From: Alphaproteobacteria bacterium | GTDB lineage: Bacteria > Pseudomonadota > Alphaproteobacteria > Micropepsales > Micropepsaceae | Length of the DNA: 55,789 nucleotides | NCBI GenBank assembly: GCA_021324545.1 | Contig: JAJPIX010000003.1 | Location: 1 to 55,789, forward strand | Reading direction: 5' to 3' | In this document: piece after piece, positions 17,374-26,149 of the stretch | Position numbering within the stretch: the first letter of the stretch is position 1 | Layout of the letters: each line of letters starts with the position of its first letter | Translations under genes and position numbers: made by a program | Notes under the pieces: generated by a model | The model's input: the letters and a program-made list of their open reading frames with translations, nothing else | Database searches by the model: none | Told to the model about the DNA's origin: nothing

Positions 17374-18459
17374 TCAGGCGAAATTGTCCGTGCTCAGATT
17401 GGCCAGGCCATGGGCGTTCAGGAGCTCGATGACATAGTCATTTCCCGCCTGATACCCCGCCGTGCCGTTTGCATCCACGATGAGAAACGTGTGCCCCGCA
17501 AGCTTGCCGGCGTCCGGCGTGAACACGACCGCGTGGTTCGCCGCCAATTGCGCCGGACCGATGGCCGCCGAAAGCGTGGCGTTGAATGCGCCGCCACTGT
17601 TCAGCGTGCCGGTCGTGACCGTGGCGTCGATCGCGTTGGGGGTGACGGTCATCTGGAGCGTGTCCTGCGCAGTATCGAAACCGACAATCTTGTCCCGCGC
17701 CGCACCCGTGGAATCCGAGACACCTTTGTAAACAAATGTATCCTCCCCGCCGCCGCCATTCAGCCTGTCACCCTGGGCGCCACCATCCAGGACGTCATGG
17801 GCGGCGCCGCTTCTGATCACGTCGTTTCCGCCGCCGCCAAAAATCGTGCCGGTGATGCTGCCAAGGACGCCGGCATAAATATCATCACTGGCGCCAAACA
17901 GGATGTTGCCCGTGATGTGGCCGCTGTTGGTCAGCGTCATGGGCGCATCGCCGCCGTTGACGGCGATATTTCCCTGCGACGCGGAAATTGTCCCGCTGTT
18001 GTCGACGGTGTTTGCGGAGTCGGCGCTCTGGGATGCGATCTTTATCGCCGCCCCCGTTCCGCCGAAAATGGAGCCCGAATTGGTGATGTCGTTTCCGCCG
18101 GCCGCGATCCAAACACCTGCGGTTTTTCCGGAGATGTCGCCCCCATTCTGCAAGGCCAGATGCGTCACGCCGCCGCGCGCGACGGCCGATGAGTAGATCC
18201 CGGCCCGCGCATAGCCATCGATCGAGCCGCCCGCGCCGACTGTGACGGTATCGCCGGAGCCGAACGTCTGAATGCCGTCAAAGCCGAAGATCGCGCCATA
18301 ATCCTGGATGATGGCACCGCCGGACGACTGAACGGCATCCGCGCCGCCCTCGCTTCCTTCTTTCACGCCCGGAGCAACATAGAGTGTGTCTCCCGATGCG
18401 AGCGCGTCGGCAATGCCTGCAACGAGGTTGTCTGAATCCCGTACGATGTAGTTGACCAT
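17374..18459 (-). CDS. RTX-like calcium-binding secreted protein
   Basis: 361-residue acidic, Gly-rich protein without a Sec signal peptide. The N-terminal two thirds are irregular beta-helix-like repeats with many short segments of the form NSGSI or NSGTIS. Around residues 210-245 there are RTX nonapeptides (GGGGNDVIRSG, DVLDGG, GDRLNGGGGEDTF), which bind calcium. The C-terminus ends in a hydrophobic-acidic tail (LSTDNFA) like type I secretion signals. No HlyB/HlyD/TolC genes are nearby, so secretion would depend on a transporter elsewhere. The gene is the last of three leftward genes with the adhesin and AraC regulator. A self-associating surface or matrix role is plausible but not shown. 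Confidence 0.8.
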   Translation of the reverse strand: MVNYIVRDSDNLVAGIADALASGDTLYVAPGVKEGSEGGADAVQSSGGAIIQDYGAIFGFDGIQTFGSGDTVTVGAGGSIDGYARAGIYSSAVARGGVTHLALQNGGDISGKTAGVWIAAGGNDITNSGSIFGGTGAAIKIASQSADSANTVDNSGTISASQGNIAVNGGDAPMTLTNSGHITGNILFGASDDIYAGVLGSITGTIFGGGGNDVIRSGAAHDVLDGGAQGDRLNGGGGEDTFVYKGVSDSTGAARDKIVGFDTAQDTLQMTVTPNAIDATVTTGTLNSGGAFNATLSAAIGPAQLAANHAVVFTPDAGKLAGHTFLIVDANGTAGYQAGNDYVIELLNAHGLANLSTDNFA

Positions 18460-18651
18460 GGGTGAGGCTCCCGGATGAACTCTGTCGGAGCACCCTAGAG
18501 GAGCGATTTGCCTAACGTCTCGGCGCAGAGTGCGATGCCATCGGCGCAGAGGGAAAACGGCCGGGCGTTCGCGAAGATCTGTCCCGCAAGCCTGGTGCGG
18601 CCTGCGGCAAGGCGGATGTACCGCAGGCGCAGGGGGATTGGCGGTTCCCGC

Positions 18652-21600
18652 TCAGGGTGGCGGATTTTGCGTCAGGTAGGGCAGGCCGCCGTTGATGCCG
18701 GGACCGCGACTCCACACGGTGGTGTTGTAGCCAAGCGCCGCCAGTGACTGCGTTTTCAGCTGATGGTCTGTCTTGCCGCTCACCCCCGGCGCGCTTGCGA
18801 CGTTCCCGACCCCGTCGGCCAGATTGGAAATGCCGCTCGTGGTCGTATCCCAGTGATCGTGCGTATAGACACCACTGACATCCTCACCCACCAGCCCACC
18901 AACCTCGCCGGCGCCCGGACCCACCACAAGACCGGTCGAATAGGACGTCGAAATGTTCGTGTCATTCCAGCCGGCCAGCCCGCCGACGCGGCAATCGGCC
19001 GTACCGCCGCAGCTTACATCGCCCAGCGCGTACGTGTTATTAACGGGGCTGCCGTTGACGCCGATCAGTCCGCCAATGTTGGCGTGCTCCGCAACGACTA
19101 CGTTTCCCGTAGCAAACGACTTGCTGACCCCGCCGGCGTTGTATCCGATCAGTCCGCCGATATCGGTGAAATAGGCCGTCGCAGAATTCATGTCGGTGAC
19201 CGATCCCGTCGCATAGCTCAAGCTCACGGTACCATGACTTTCCCCGCCGAGTCCGCCTACGGTGGTGTACCAATTCGCATCGCCGCCCGATGTCACCACA
19301 TCGCCCGTGGCAAAATCGTTCTTGAAGACAGTGCTGTTATCGCCGAAACCGAACAGGCCTCCGGCATAAACATCGATTCCAGCGGACACAGATCGACTTG
19401 CATTACTTCTCGTGATCGTGGTGCTTCCGGTCACATAACCTGCAAGGCCGCCGGCATAAAGAAAATGACTGTCGAGAGCATCGCTCGACCCGGCATGAAT
19501 CGCAGATGCGGCGAAGGAGTCCTTGATCAATCCTCCCGATTCGTAACCGACAAGCCCTCCGACATAGGTATCGGCGGTTGATGTGGCATTCCCCGCGAAG
19601 ATCTTCCCGCCGGCGTGAGATTTGCTGATGTTGCCGGCTGCCTGGCCAGCCAGCCCGCCGGCGTAGCTGCCGTCCCCGCCGTGAATATCGCCCGATGCAT
19701 AGGACTGCGAGATGTTGCCGGTGATTGCGCCGGCCAAGCCACCCAGGTAGGTCCCGTTACCGCCGGTGATGTCGCCGGTTGCGTGCGACTTGGAAATATT
19801 GCCGCTCAACGCGCCCACAAGGCCGCCGGCATATGCCGGCGCGGCACCCCCGCTGATCAGAATGCTGCCTTTGGCTGAAGAATTCGCGATGTCGCCCGAC
19901 ATGGCGCCAGCAAGGCCCCCAACATAGCCGGTGTTTCCGCCGGCCAAGTTTCCGGTTGCAAAGGAATCGGAAATGTCTCCGGTGATGGAACCCACGAGGC
20001 CGCCGACAAAGGCCGTATTGCCGCCGGTTACATCGCCAAGCGCATGGGACGATGAAATGTTGCCGGTCAGTGCGCCGACAAGTCCGCCCGCAAAACCGGA
20101 TGTGCCAGGGTCAAGCACATCGCCGGTTGCGTAGTCGCCGGTCAAATCGCCCGTGACCGAGCCGCCAAGACCTCCGGCAAAGCCGTTTATCGCATCAACA
20201 TGTCCGGTGGCGTGCGAGTTCTTGACGTTGCTGCCGCTCGTGCCAAAAAGGCCGCCCGTAAATCCGCCCACGCCGCCGCTTACATCGCCGGTCGCATATG
20301 AATTCAGGATATATCCGCCGATAGTGCCAACAAGGCCGCCCGCAAATGAGCCGTCCGTGGCGATTACGCGTCCGGTGGCATAAGATCCGGAGATATGCCC
20401 GCTGACCGAGCCGGCCAGTCCCCCAACAAAAGAGCCGTCGCTCCCGGTGACGGAGCCTGATGCGTGGGATGCCGAAATGTCACCAGTGACAACGCCGGCC
20501 AGACTCCCGACAAAACCTGCCAGGCTCGAAGAGACATTTGTCGAGGACGAGGAACGCGCGATATTGCCGGCACCTCCCGCAAGGCCGCCGCAATCGGAAG
20601 CACCACAAGTGATATTTCCTGACGAGAAGGCCGCCGATATCAAATCATCGCTTGCCGCAAATCCGACCAGCGTGCCGACAAGAGCGCCAGCCTTCGTGGA
20701 TTGTATGTTGGCCTTCGTCAGCCGGATATCGCGAAGGATTCCGCCAGAGTCAACGTAACCAAACAAGCCGGCGAATGAATCGCTGCTGTCAATGATTGTT
20801 AGATTGGAAATCGTGTGCCCCAGGCCTTCGAACGTGCCGTGGAACGCGCCCGCGGCCGTCGGGGAGATCGGGGTGCTCGTGAAGGTGTTCGTCATATTGA
20901 GATTCTTCGCGAGCGCAAACTCCCGCGCCGGGTGGGCGGCGATGTCCGTGGCCAGGCCGCTGATCTTGTTTTCCAGGGTGTAGTGTGAGCCGTTGATGGC
21001 CAGCGATGCGGCGAGATTGTCGAAGGTTATTTGCCCCTTCGTCCCGAACAGGAGATCGCCGCCCGTGCCGCCGTCATTGGTCAGGATGACGAGCGCGCCC
21101 TTGCCTTTGACATGGATGAGCTGGTCCACGATATCGCTGTGGTATGCGTCCAGCGTCAGCCGTGCCGTGCCGCTCCAGGCGATGGGTGCGGCGATCGTGA
21201 TGTCTCCCGCGCCGCTGCTGCATGCGCCCGGACCGCTGCAGGAGGTTGCGTTCGTTTCCAGCCTGACGTTCGTGCCGCCATTGAGGCTGGATGAAATGGT
21301 GCTTGCCGCGCCAGCGGTGACTTTCAGGTTTCTAGGATCAATCAGCCAGCTTTGGGCCGAGACATCCGCGCCGGAAAGGCCAATCCGGGCGCCGGAGGTT
21401 TCGACGTGATGCCTGGCGCTGATCTGTCCACCCACCGCCAGCCGGCCGCCGGCGATCAGCGAGACGTTGCGCGCGGCGATCGCGCCACGGTCAACCACGT
21501 TGCCTTTGCCATGCCCGGCAAACAGAAGCCGCCGGTCATTGCCGAACGCGCCCTGATCCACGCCGCGGCTGGAGGCGCCAAATGCCCCCTGGGTGTCAAC

Positions 21601-21972
21601 GCGGCCGCTGCCGCCGATCACAACGCCGGCGCGATTGACGAGATACACCGAACCATTCGACTGCAGCGATCCCGAAATCCGCGAAAGACTGTTTCCCCTC
21701 ACGATGTTCAGCGTGGCGCCGCCGTTGTTGTCGAAGACGATGCTGTTCGCCTTGCCCAGCGAAAAGGTCTTCCAGTTGACGATCCCGGTCTGGGTGGATT
21801 GATCCACGGTCATTGCGCCCCGGGATTTCGCGATGGTTCCGGCGCCGCGCACGAAATGGCCGTGTCCGGGCAATGCGCCCGCCGAGGCTGCCCCGCCCCC
21901 AAATGCAAGAGCCATCAGGGCGAGCGCGCTCACGCCATTTTTGAGATCGGGCAAGATCTGATGTCGTCTCAT
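18652..21972 (-). CDS. TPS-domain filamentous-haemagglutinin-type adhesin with GLUG repeats
   Basis: 1106-residue exported protein. ATG 21972 has GAGGAGGGG upstream; longer in-frame sequence lies in the AraC gene. The signal peptide ends near AFGGGAASA. Residues of about 45-150 match the two-partner-secretion haemagglutination domain (MTVDQSTQTGIVNWKTFSLG, IVFDNNGGATLNIVRGN, VYLVNRAGVVIGG). After a beta-helical stretch come roughly 20 GLUG-type repeats of 25-40 residues (GGLVG...G.I..S.ATG.V). No C-terminal anchor is visible, so it is likely released or held by its TpsB partner, which is not in the window. Surface adhesin or biofilm factor is inferred from the family. Confidence 0.88.
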   Translation of the reverse strand: MRRHQILPDLKNGVSALALMALAFGGGAASAGALPGHGHFVRGAGTIAKSRGAMTVDQSTQTGIVNWKTFSLGKANSIVFDNNGGATLNIVRGNSLSRISGSLQSNGSVYLVNRAGVVIGGSGRVDTQGAFGASSRGVDQGAFGNDRRLLFAGHGKGNVVDRGAIAARNVSLIAGGRLAVGGQISARHHVETSGARIGLSGADVSAQSWLIDPRNLKVTAGAASTISSSLNGGTNVRLETNATSCSGPGACSSGAGDITIAAPIAWSGTARLTLDAYHSDIVDQLIHVKGKGALVILTNDGGTGGDLLFGTKGQITFDNLAASLAINGSHYTLENKISGLATDIAAHPAREFALAKNLNMTNTFTSTPISPTAAGAFHGTFEGLGHTISNLTIIDSSDSFAGLFGYVDSGGILRDIRLTKANIQSTKAGALVGTLVGFAASDDLISAAFSSGNITCGASDCGGLAGGAGNIARSSSSTNVSSSLAGFVGSLAGVVTGDISASHASGSVTGSDGSFVGGLAGSVSGHISGSYATGRVIATDGSFAGGLVGTIGGYILNSYATGDVSGGVGGFTGGLFGTSGSNVKNSHATGHVDAINGFAGGLGGSVTGDLTGDYATGDVLDPGTSGFAGGLVGALTGNISSSHALGDVTGGNTAFVGGLVGSITGDISDSFATGNLAGGNTGYVGGLAGAMSGDIANSSAKGSILISGGAAPAYAGGLVGALSGNISKSHATGDITGGNGTYLGGLAGAITGNISQSYASGDIHGGDGSYAGGLAGQAAGNISKSHAGGKIFAGNATSTADTYVGGLVGYESGGLIKDSFAASAIHAGSSDALDSHFLYAGGLAGYVTGSTTITRSNASRSVSAGIDVYAGGLFGFGDNSTVFKNDFATGDVVTSGGDANWYTTVGGLGGESHGTVSLSYATGSVTDMNSATAYFTDIGGLIGYNAGGVSKSFATGNVVVAEHANIGGLIGVNGSPVNNTYALGDVSCGGTADCRVGGLAGWNDTNISTSYSTGLVVGPGAGEVGGLVGEDVSGVYTHDHWDTTTSGISNLADGVGNVASAPGVSGKTDHQLKTQSLAALGYNTTVWSRGPGINGGLPYLTQNPPP
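18870..20700 (-). repeat. Tandem GLUG-type protein repeats in the adhesin
   Basis: About 20 units, each with a core like GGLVGSITGDIS followed by a strand ending in ATGDV, spaced 25-40 residues. Unit DNA is related but clearly diverged, so it is not a recent tandem expansion. Limits are approximate. Confidence 0.75.
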
Positions 21973-22051
21973 GAGAAATCCCCTCCTCAGTCGGTGCCAA
22001 TGCCACGGATTGGGCAGTGGTCGATTACCCAGCGCTATGGCGGCCCGCCCA

Positions 22052-23140
22052 TCATGAACGGACCCTGTTTTGACGGCGGTATGGTGCCGTTCCGTTGCCG
22101 TCCCGTCTCGGCGCGGAGTGAAATGACGAGGCGGAAAGCGAAGATGTTTGGGAAAGCCGCCGGGCTTCGCTGGGCGTGATGCCGAAACGGGCGCGGAAAT
22201 TGCGGTTGAATTGGGAGAGATCGTTGAAGCCCACCCCATAGGCAATGTCGGCAACCGTGCGCTCGCTGGCGGAGCCCTGTAGCAGCATTCGCAGGGCCGC
22301 ATTCAGGCGCATGCGCAGAAGCTCTTCGCGGAAAGAGCGGCCAGTATCTTCCATCAGCATGTGGAGATACCGGACCGATATGCGAAATTTCTCCGCCACC
22401 TGCGCGGGCGTGAGCGTCGGATCGGCATAGTTTGCGACCAGGTGGTCGCGGATGGCGGAAAGCCGGGAGGCCCGCCTGCTTTCGCTGTCCAGACGCTCCC
22501 CGCGCATGCCATCGAAGGCGAGCGCGATCAGACTGCCGACCGCATCTGCGACGGTGGCGTGGCGCGCGTGACCGAGTTCGCCCCGCGCCAGGCCGGTGAC
22601 GAGATCAAACAGGAGCCGCGCGGCAAAATTCGTGCGTTCCAGCGGGCGATCGAACGCCCGCGCGGTGGCGAACCACGGCACGATGGCCGCGTAGGGCATG
22701 GCGAGGCTGACCACGCGGACAGGAACCTCGCAGACAAATCCGCCGACCATGCCGGACTCAACAATGGACAGATCGCCGGGAACGGTTTCGCCGGAACGGT
22801 CCTTGCCGTCTTCGAAATAGGCCGCTTTCCCTTCGGTCAGTGCCTGGATGACAATCCGCTTGCGCCGCGCGGGCTCGACGTGGGCGCGCGTGTGATGAAC
22901 TAGCAGAGGAGTGGAACGGCAATCGGCGCAGATGGCCGCGCCGACCCTGATGGCCGAGACGCTGGCCTCGAAGGGCTGCCCTCCCAGACACTCGACATGA
23001 GCGTCCAGAATGTTGTCGGCAAGAAGCCGCTTCATCGCCGGCAGCCGTTCGGCTTCCGGGAGGTCTGCGGATGAGAGGTCGAAGCGCGGCGGCGCGAAAC
23101 CGCGCGGCGATGCATCGGGAGAAACTGTGGTCTGGCGCAT
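22052..23140 (-). CDS. AraC-family transcriptional regulator
   Basis: 362 residues from ATG 23140 (the frame extends to a TTG at 23146 but ATG is preferred). The N-terminal half is a cupin-like AraC-binding domain with VHHTRAHVEPARRKRIVIQ and a central segment typical of the AraC_binding_2 group. The C-terminal AraC/XylS double HTH runs from about residue 240 to 345: LTPAQVAEKFRISVRYLHMLM for the first and VADIAYGVGFNDLSQFNRNF for the second. The adhesin gene starts 79 bp downstream on the same strand, so it probably controls the adhesin or is co-expressed with it. The ligand is unknown. Confidence 0.92.
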   Translation of the reverse strand: MRQTTVSPDASPRGFAPPRFDLSSADLPEAERLPAMKRLLADNILDAHVECLGGQPFEASVSAIRVGAAICADCRSTPLLVHHTRAHVEPARRKRIVIQALTEGKAAYFEDGKDRSGETVPGDLSIVESGMVGGFVCEVPVRVVSLAMPYAAIVPWFATARAFDRPLERTNFAARLLFDLVTGLARGELGHARHATVADAVGSLIALAFDGMRGERLDSESRRASRLSAIRDHLVANYADPTLTPAQVAEKFRISVRYLHMLMEDTGRSFREELLRMRLNAALRMLLQGSASERTVADIAYGVGFNDLSQFNRNFRARFGITPSEARRLSQTSSLSASSFHSAPRRDGNGTAPYRRQNRVRS

Positions 23141-23250
23141 CGGCAAGCCCTAAGGCTTCGCCTCCATCTCAGTGCGCCCCAACGGCCCAAACCTTACAGT
23201 AATCGCCAGGCCTCGCAAAGGACTGGTGTGGGCCACAGCCGATCTTTGCT

Positions 23251-24048
23251 TTACCGTCCTTGAAATTTCGCCGGGCGTTTTTCCAGAAAAGCGCGCACGC
23301 CTTCAGCAAAATCCGCCGTCCGCCCGGCTTTTTCCTGCGCATGGCGCTCGCAATCAAGCTGTTCTTCGAAGCTGTTGTGCAGGCTTTTCCAATAAAGTTC
23401 CCGTACCAGCGCATAGGTCTGCGTGGGGCCTTCGGCCAGCCTTTGCGCGATCTGCAACGCGTCTTTCATCAGGCTGTCGTCGTCCGATACCCGGCTGATG
23501 AGGCCCCATGCGAGCGCCTTTTCGGCCGGCAGCTTTTCCGCCAGCAGCGAAAGCTCGCGCGCCCGCGCCGACCCCACAAGCCGCGGCAGGAGCCATGTTG
23601 ACCCGCCGTCGGGAACCAGCCCGATGCGCGCGAAAGCCTGAAGGAAATAGGCCGAGCGCGCGGCGATGACGACGTCGGCCATCAGCGCAAGGCTCATACC
23701 CACGCCGGCCGCCGCGCCATTGACGGCAGCAACGATGGGCATCCTGAAATCGCGCAGGCGGCGCAGCAGGGGATGATAGCCAAGCTCAAGCGTGTCGCCG
23801 ATGCCGTAGCGCCGGCCATCCATTTCGGGCGCTTCCGAAAGATTGGCGCCGGAACAGAAACCCTTGCCTTCGCCCGTCAACACCAGCGCGCGGAAGCCGG
23901 ATTCCGCGTTTTCGACGTGATCGAGCGCCGCATTGATGCCCCTGAGCATCTTCAGCGAGGCCGCATTCATTACTTCGGGATGGTTGAGGGCAAGCACCGC
24001 GACGGCGCCATGTTTTGTCACGTGAACACGCTCGAATTCCGTGCGCAT
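23251..24048 (-). CDS. Enoyl-CoA hydratase/isomerase family protein
   Basis: Crotonase-fold enzyme of 265 residues acting on acyl-CoA. The oxyanion-hole segments are in the GKGFCSGANLSE region and VNGAAAGVGMSLALMADVV. The expected second acidic residue is replaced or shifted (LVPDGGSTWLLPRLVG has Asp), a pattern shared with PaaG-type 2-(1,2-epoxycyclohexyl)acetyl-CoA isomerases and other non-hydratase members. The ending EQLDCERHAQEKAGRTADFAEGVRAF is typical. Beta-oxidation or aromatic-acid catabolism is possible; there are no neighbours to decide it. Confidence 0.9.
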   Translation of the reverse strand: MRTEFERVHVTKHGAVAVLALNHPEVMNAASLKMLRGINAALDHVENAESGFRALVLTGEGKGFCSGANLSEAPEMDGRRYGIGDTLELGYHPLLRRLRDFRMPIVAAVNGAAAGVGMSLALMADVVIAARSAYFLQAFARIGLVPDGGSTWLLPRLVGSARARELSLLAEKLPAEKALAWGLISRVSDDDSLMKDALQIAQRLAEGPTQTYALVRELYWKSLHNSFEEQLDCERHAQEKAGRTADFAEGVRAFLEKRPAKFQGR

Positions 24049-24185
24049 GCGATTCTCCGAATGGTGGTCGGCAAAAGCTTAGCAGGCGGGCCAGATGAAA
24101 TCCTACGGTCACGCCATTGTCGGGATTGCTTCATGAAAGATTCTTTCGGCCGCGCAACCATGACGGGGCGAAGGTGTGGGCATGC

Positions 24186-24953
24186 ATGGGGATGGCGATG
24201 CTGCACAATCTGTTCGCGTCCCGCCGATGGGGCCGGCTGCCGGACGTGCTGATCATTGGCGCCCCCAAATGCGCGACCACCTCGCTTTATGCCTATCTGT
24301 CGCGCCACGAGCGCTTTGCGCCGGCGCGGCGGAAGGAAATCCATTATTTCGACGAGAATTTCGAACGCGGACCGTCGTGGTACAGCCGGCAATTCCCTGC
24401 CGTGGAGGCGCCGCGGATCACGGGCGAGGCTTCGACGGCCTATCTCTTCGCCAGGCCCGCGCCCGCGCGCGCGGCCGCGCTGATTCCGGCGGTGAAAATC
24501 ATCGCCGTCCTGCGCGACCCGGTGCGCCGTGTCCTTTCCCATTACTGGCACAACGTGCGGCGCGGGCGCGTGAAGGGCGATTTCGACGGATATTTCCGCG
24601 AAGCCCTGTCGGCCAATCACGAACGCGAAACGAGCCAGGCGCGGCTCTTTTCATACTATCCGGTGCAGTGGGGATTCTACCGCGAACACATCGAGCGGTG
24701 GTTCCATCATTTTCCACGCGAACAGTTTCTGTTCCTCCGGTTCGAGAGCTTTGTGGCGGACACCGGCGCAGGAATGCGCAGGGTCTTCGAATTCCTCGAG
24801 CTTCCACCGATCGCAATTCCGGCCGGGGAGGCGTTCAACGCCAGCCCGCCGTACCCGGTCGCGGACAACGAAATCACGCGCAGGCTGGCCGAAATCTATC
24901 GCAGGGAAAACGCGGGCCTGGATGGCCTGATTGGACCGGAATTCGTCTGGTAG
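24186..24953 (+). CDS. PAPS-dependent sulfotransferase-like protein
   Basis: About 255 residues. The PAPS 5'-phosphosulfate loop is VLIIGAPKCATTSLYAYL near residues 20-37. The 3'-phosphate segment is VLRDPVRRVLSHYWHN with conserved Arg and Ser, and a C-terminal block FLRFESFVADTGAGMRRVFEFL completes the family order. It resembles heparan-sulfate sulfotransferase-type bacterial enzymes that sulfate a sugar or lipid. The start is uncertain: ATGs at 24186, 24192 and 24198 are in frame, while the frame runs back to a TTG at 24117. It is convergent with the GGDEF gene with 12 bp between them. The acceptor is unknown. Confidence 0.82.
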   Translation: MGMAMLHNLFASRRWGRLPDVLIIGAPKCATTSLYAYLSRHERFAPARRKEIHYFDENFERGPSWYSRQFPAVEAPRITGEASTAYLFARPAPARAAALIPAVKIIAVLRDPVRRVLSHYWHNVRRGRVKGDFDGYFREALSANHERETSQARLFSYYPVQWGFYREHIERWFHHFPREQFLFLRFESFVADTGAGMRRVFEFLELPPIAIPAGEAFNASPPYPVADNEITRRLAEIYRRENAGLDGLIGPEFVW

Positions 24954-24965
24954 GTAGGTGCGGTT

Positions 24966-26003
24966 TCAGGCAGCTTGCGCGCGAAGCTCGCGTTCGCTGA
25001 CCACGCGGTTGCGCCCCGCTTCCTTCGCGGCATAAAGGCAGGCGTCGGCGCGCTGCAGGAGCGCCACCGGCTTTTCGCCCGGCGCGAGCATGGCGACGCC
25101 CACGGAGATCGTGATTGTCCCCAGGATGTCGCCGGTCGATTTTTTCACGAGCTTCTTGCCCTCGACCGCCGCGCGGATCTGGTTGCCCAGGGTGACGGCG
25201 ACGTCGAGCGTGGTTTCCGGCAGGATCACGCCGAATTCCTCGCCGCCATACCGCGCGGCCGTGTCGCGGCCCTTGACGTTTTCCGACAGACAGTTTGCGA
25301 CAAGGCGCAGCACCTGATCGCCTGTCTGATGACCCCAGGTGTCGTTGAATGTCTTGAACCTGTCGATGTCGCACATCAGCACGCAGAGCGGCTGGCCGTG
25401 CTGGGCGGCGCGTTCCGCCGCTTTCTGCAATTCCGCGTCGAATGCCTTGCGGTTCGGGATGCCGGTCAGGCCGTCGGTGAGGCTTTCCTGGCGCACGGCC
25501 TCGAGCTTCTGGCGCAGCTCTTCGACTTCGTGTGAGGAGTGCTGCAGCTCAACTTCCAGCGCGCTGGCGCGCGTTTCCATGGTCTTCGTCGCCGAGATCA
25601 GGCCGTCAACGAGCTTGCGCAGGGCCGCCGGCGAATGATCACTGCCGAGCTCGCCGCTGGCGGCGCTCAGCGTGCGCCCGTAGGCTTCGGTGTCCTTGCC
25701 GGCCGATTGCAGCTTGCCCATGACGGAGTCCAGGGTAATGGATACCTTGGCGCCGATTTCGGCCGCTTCGCGATCAAACTGGTGCTCGGTAAAAAAGCGC
25801 TGGCGCAAATCCACAAGCACCGCAGGCGTAAACGGCCTCCGGCCGGCGATCATGTCGCCGATGAAGGCCGACACGCCGGGGTTTTCGCCCGCAAAATAGG
25901 CATAGAAAAGTTTGAAGTTTTCCGGCGTCGGCGCGATATGGCGTTCGGCCATGAGTGCGATGGCGGATTTGGCCAGCTGTTCGGCGCGTTCGTGGCGATT
26001 CAC
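24966..26003 (-). CDS. GGDEF diguanylate cyclase with degenerate I-site
   Basis: 345 residues starting at a GTG (26003) with GAGGGG 5 nt upstream. Residues 1-150 form an all-helical N-terminal region with no membrane span. A coiled coil covers about residues 140-170 (VDGLISATKTMETRASALEVELQ). The C-terminal GGDEF domain carries the active-site variant GGEEF and the metal-binding DIDRFKTFNDTWGH. Two GTP should be converted to c-di-GMP in the cytoplasm. The inhibitory I-site RxxD is KGRD here, with Lys for the first Arg, so product inhibition may be weak. No EAL domain. The adjacent sulfotransferase and aldehyde dehydrogenase give no functional clue. Confidence 0.93.
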   Translation of the reverse strand: MNRHERAEQLAKSAIALMAERHIAPTPENFKLFYAYFAGENPGVSAFIGDMIAGRRPFTPAVLVDLRQRFFTEHQFDREAAEIGAKVSITLDSVMGKLQSAGKDTEAYGRTLSAASGELGSDHSPAALRKLVDGLISATKTMETRASALEVELQHSSHEVEELRQKLEAVRQESLTDGLTGIPNRKAFDAELQKAAERAAQHGQPLCVLMCDIDRFKTFNDTWGHQTGDQVLRLVANCLSENVKGRDTAARYGGEEFGVILPETTLDVAVTLGNQIRAAVEGKKLVKKSTGDILGTITISVGVAMLAPGEKPVALLQRADACLYAAKEAGRNRVVSERELRAQAA

Positions 26004-26149
26004 GTCATCCCCTCAGTCACTTATCGCTAAATCGTCCGCCCAATATGCCCAAGGGGCGGTAACAAAGGCTTAAGCCAATGGGATTGCGGCCATCTTCACA
26101 GGCTGCTTTATTTTGACAATTCGTCATCCGCCGCCTGAAAGGGCCAAAA

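Noticed and set aside
18870-20700. Repetitive DNA that might suggest a CRISPR array.
   Set aside because: The repeats are in-frame, diverged GLUG protein repeats of about 90 bp without constant spacers or short conserved direct repeats.
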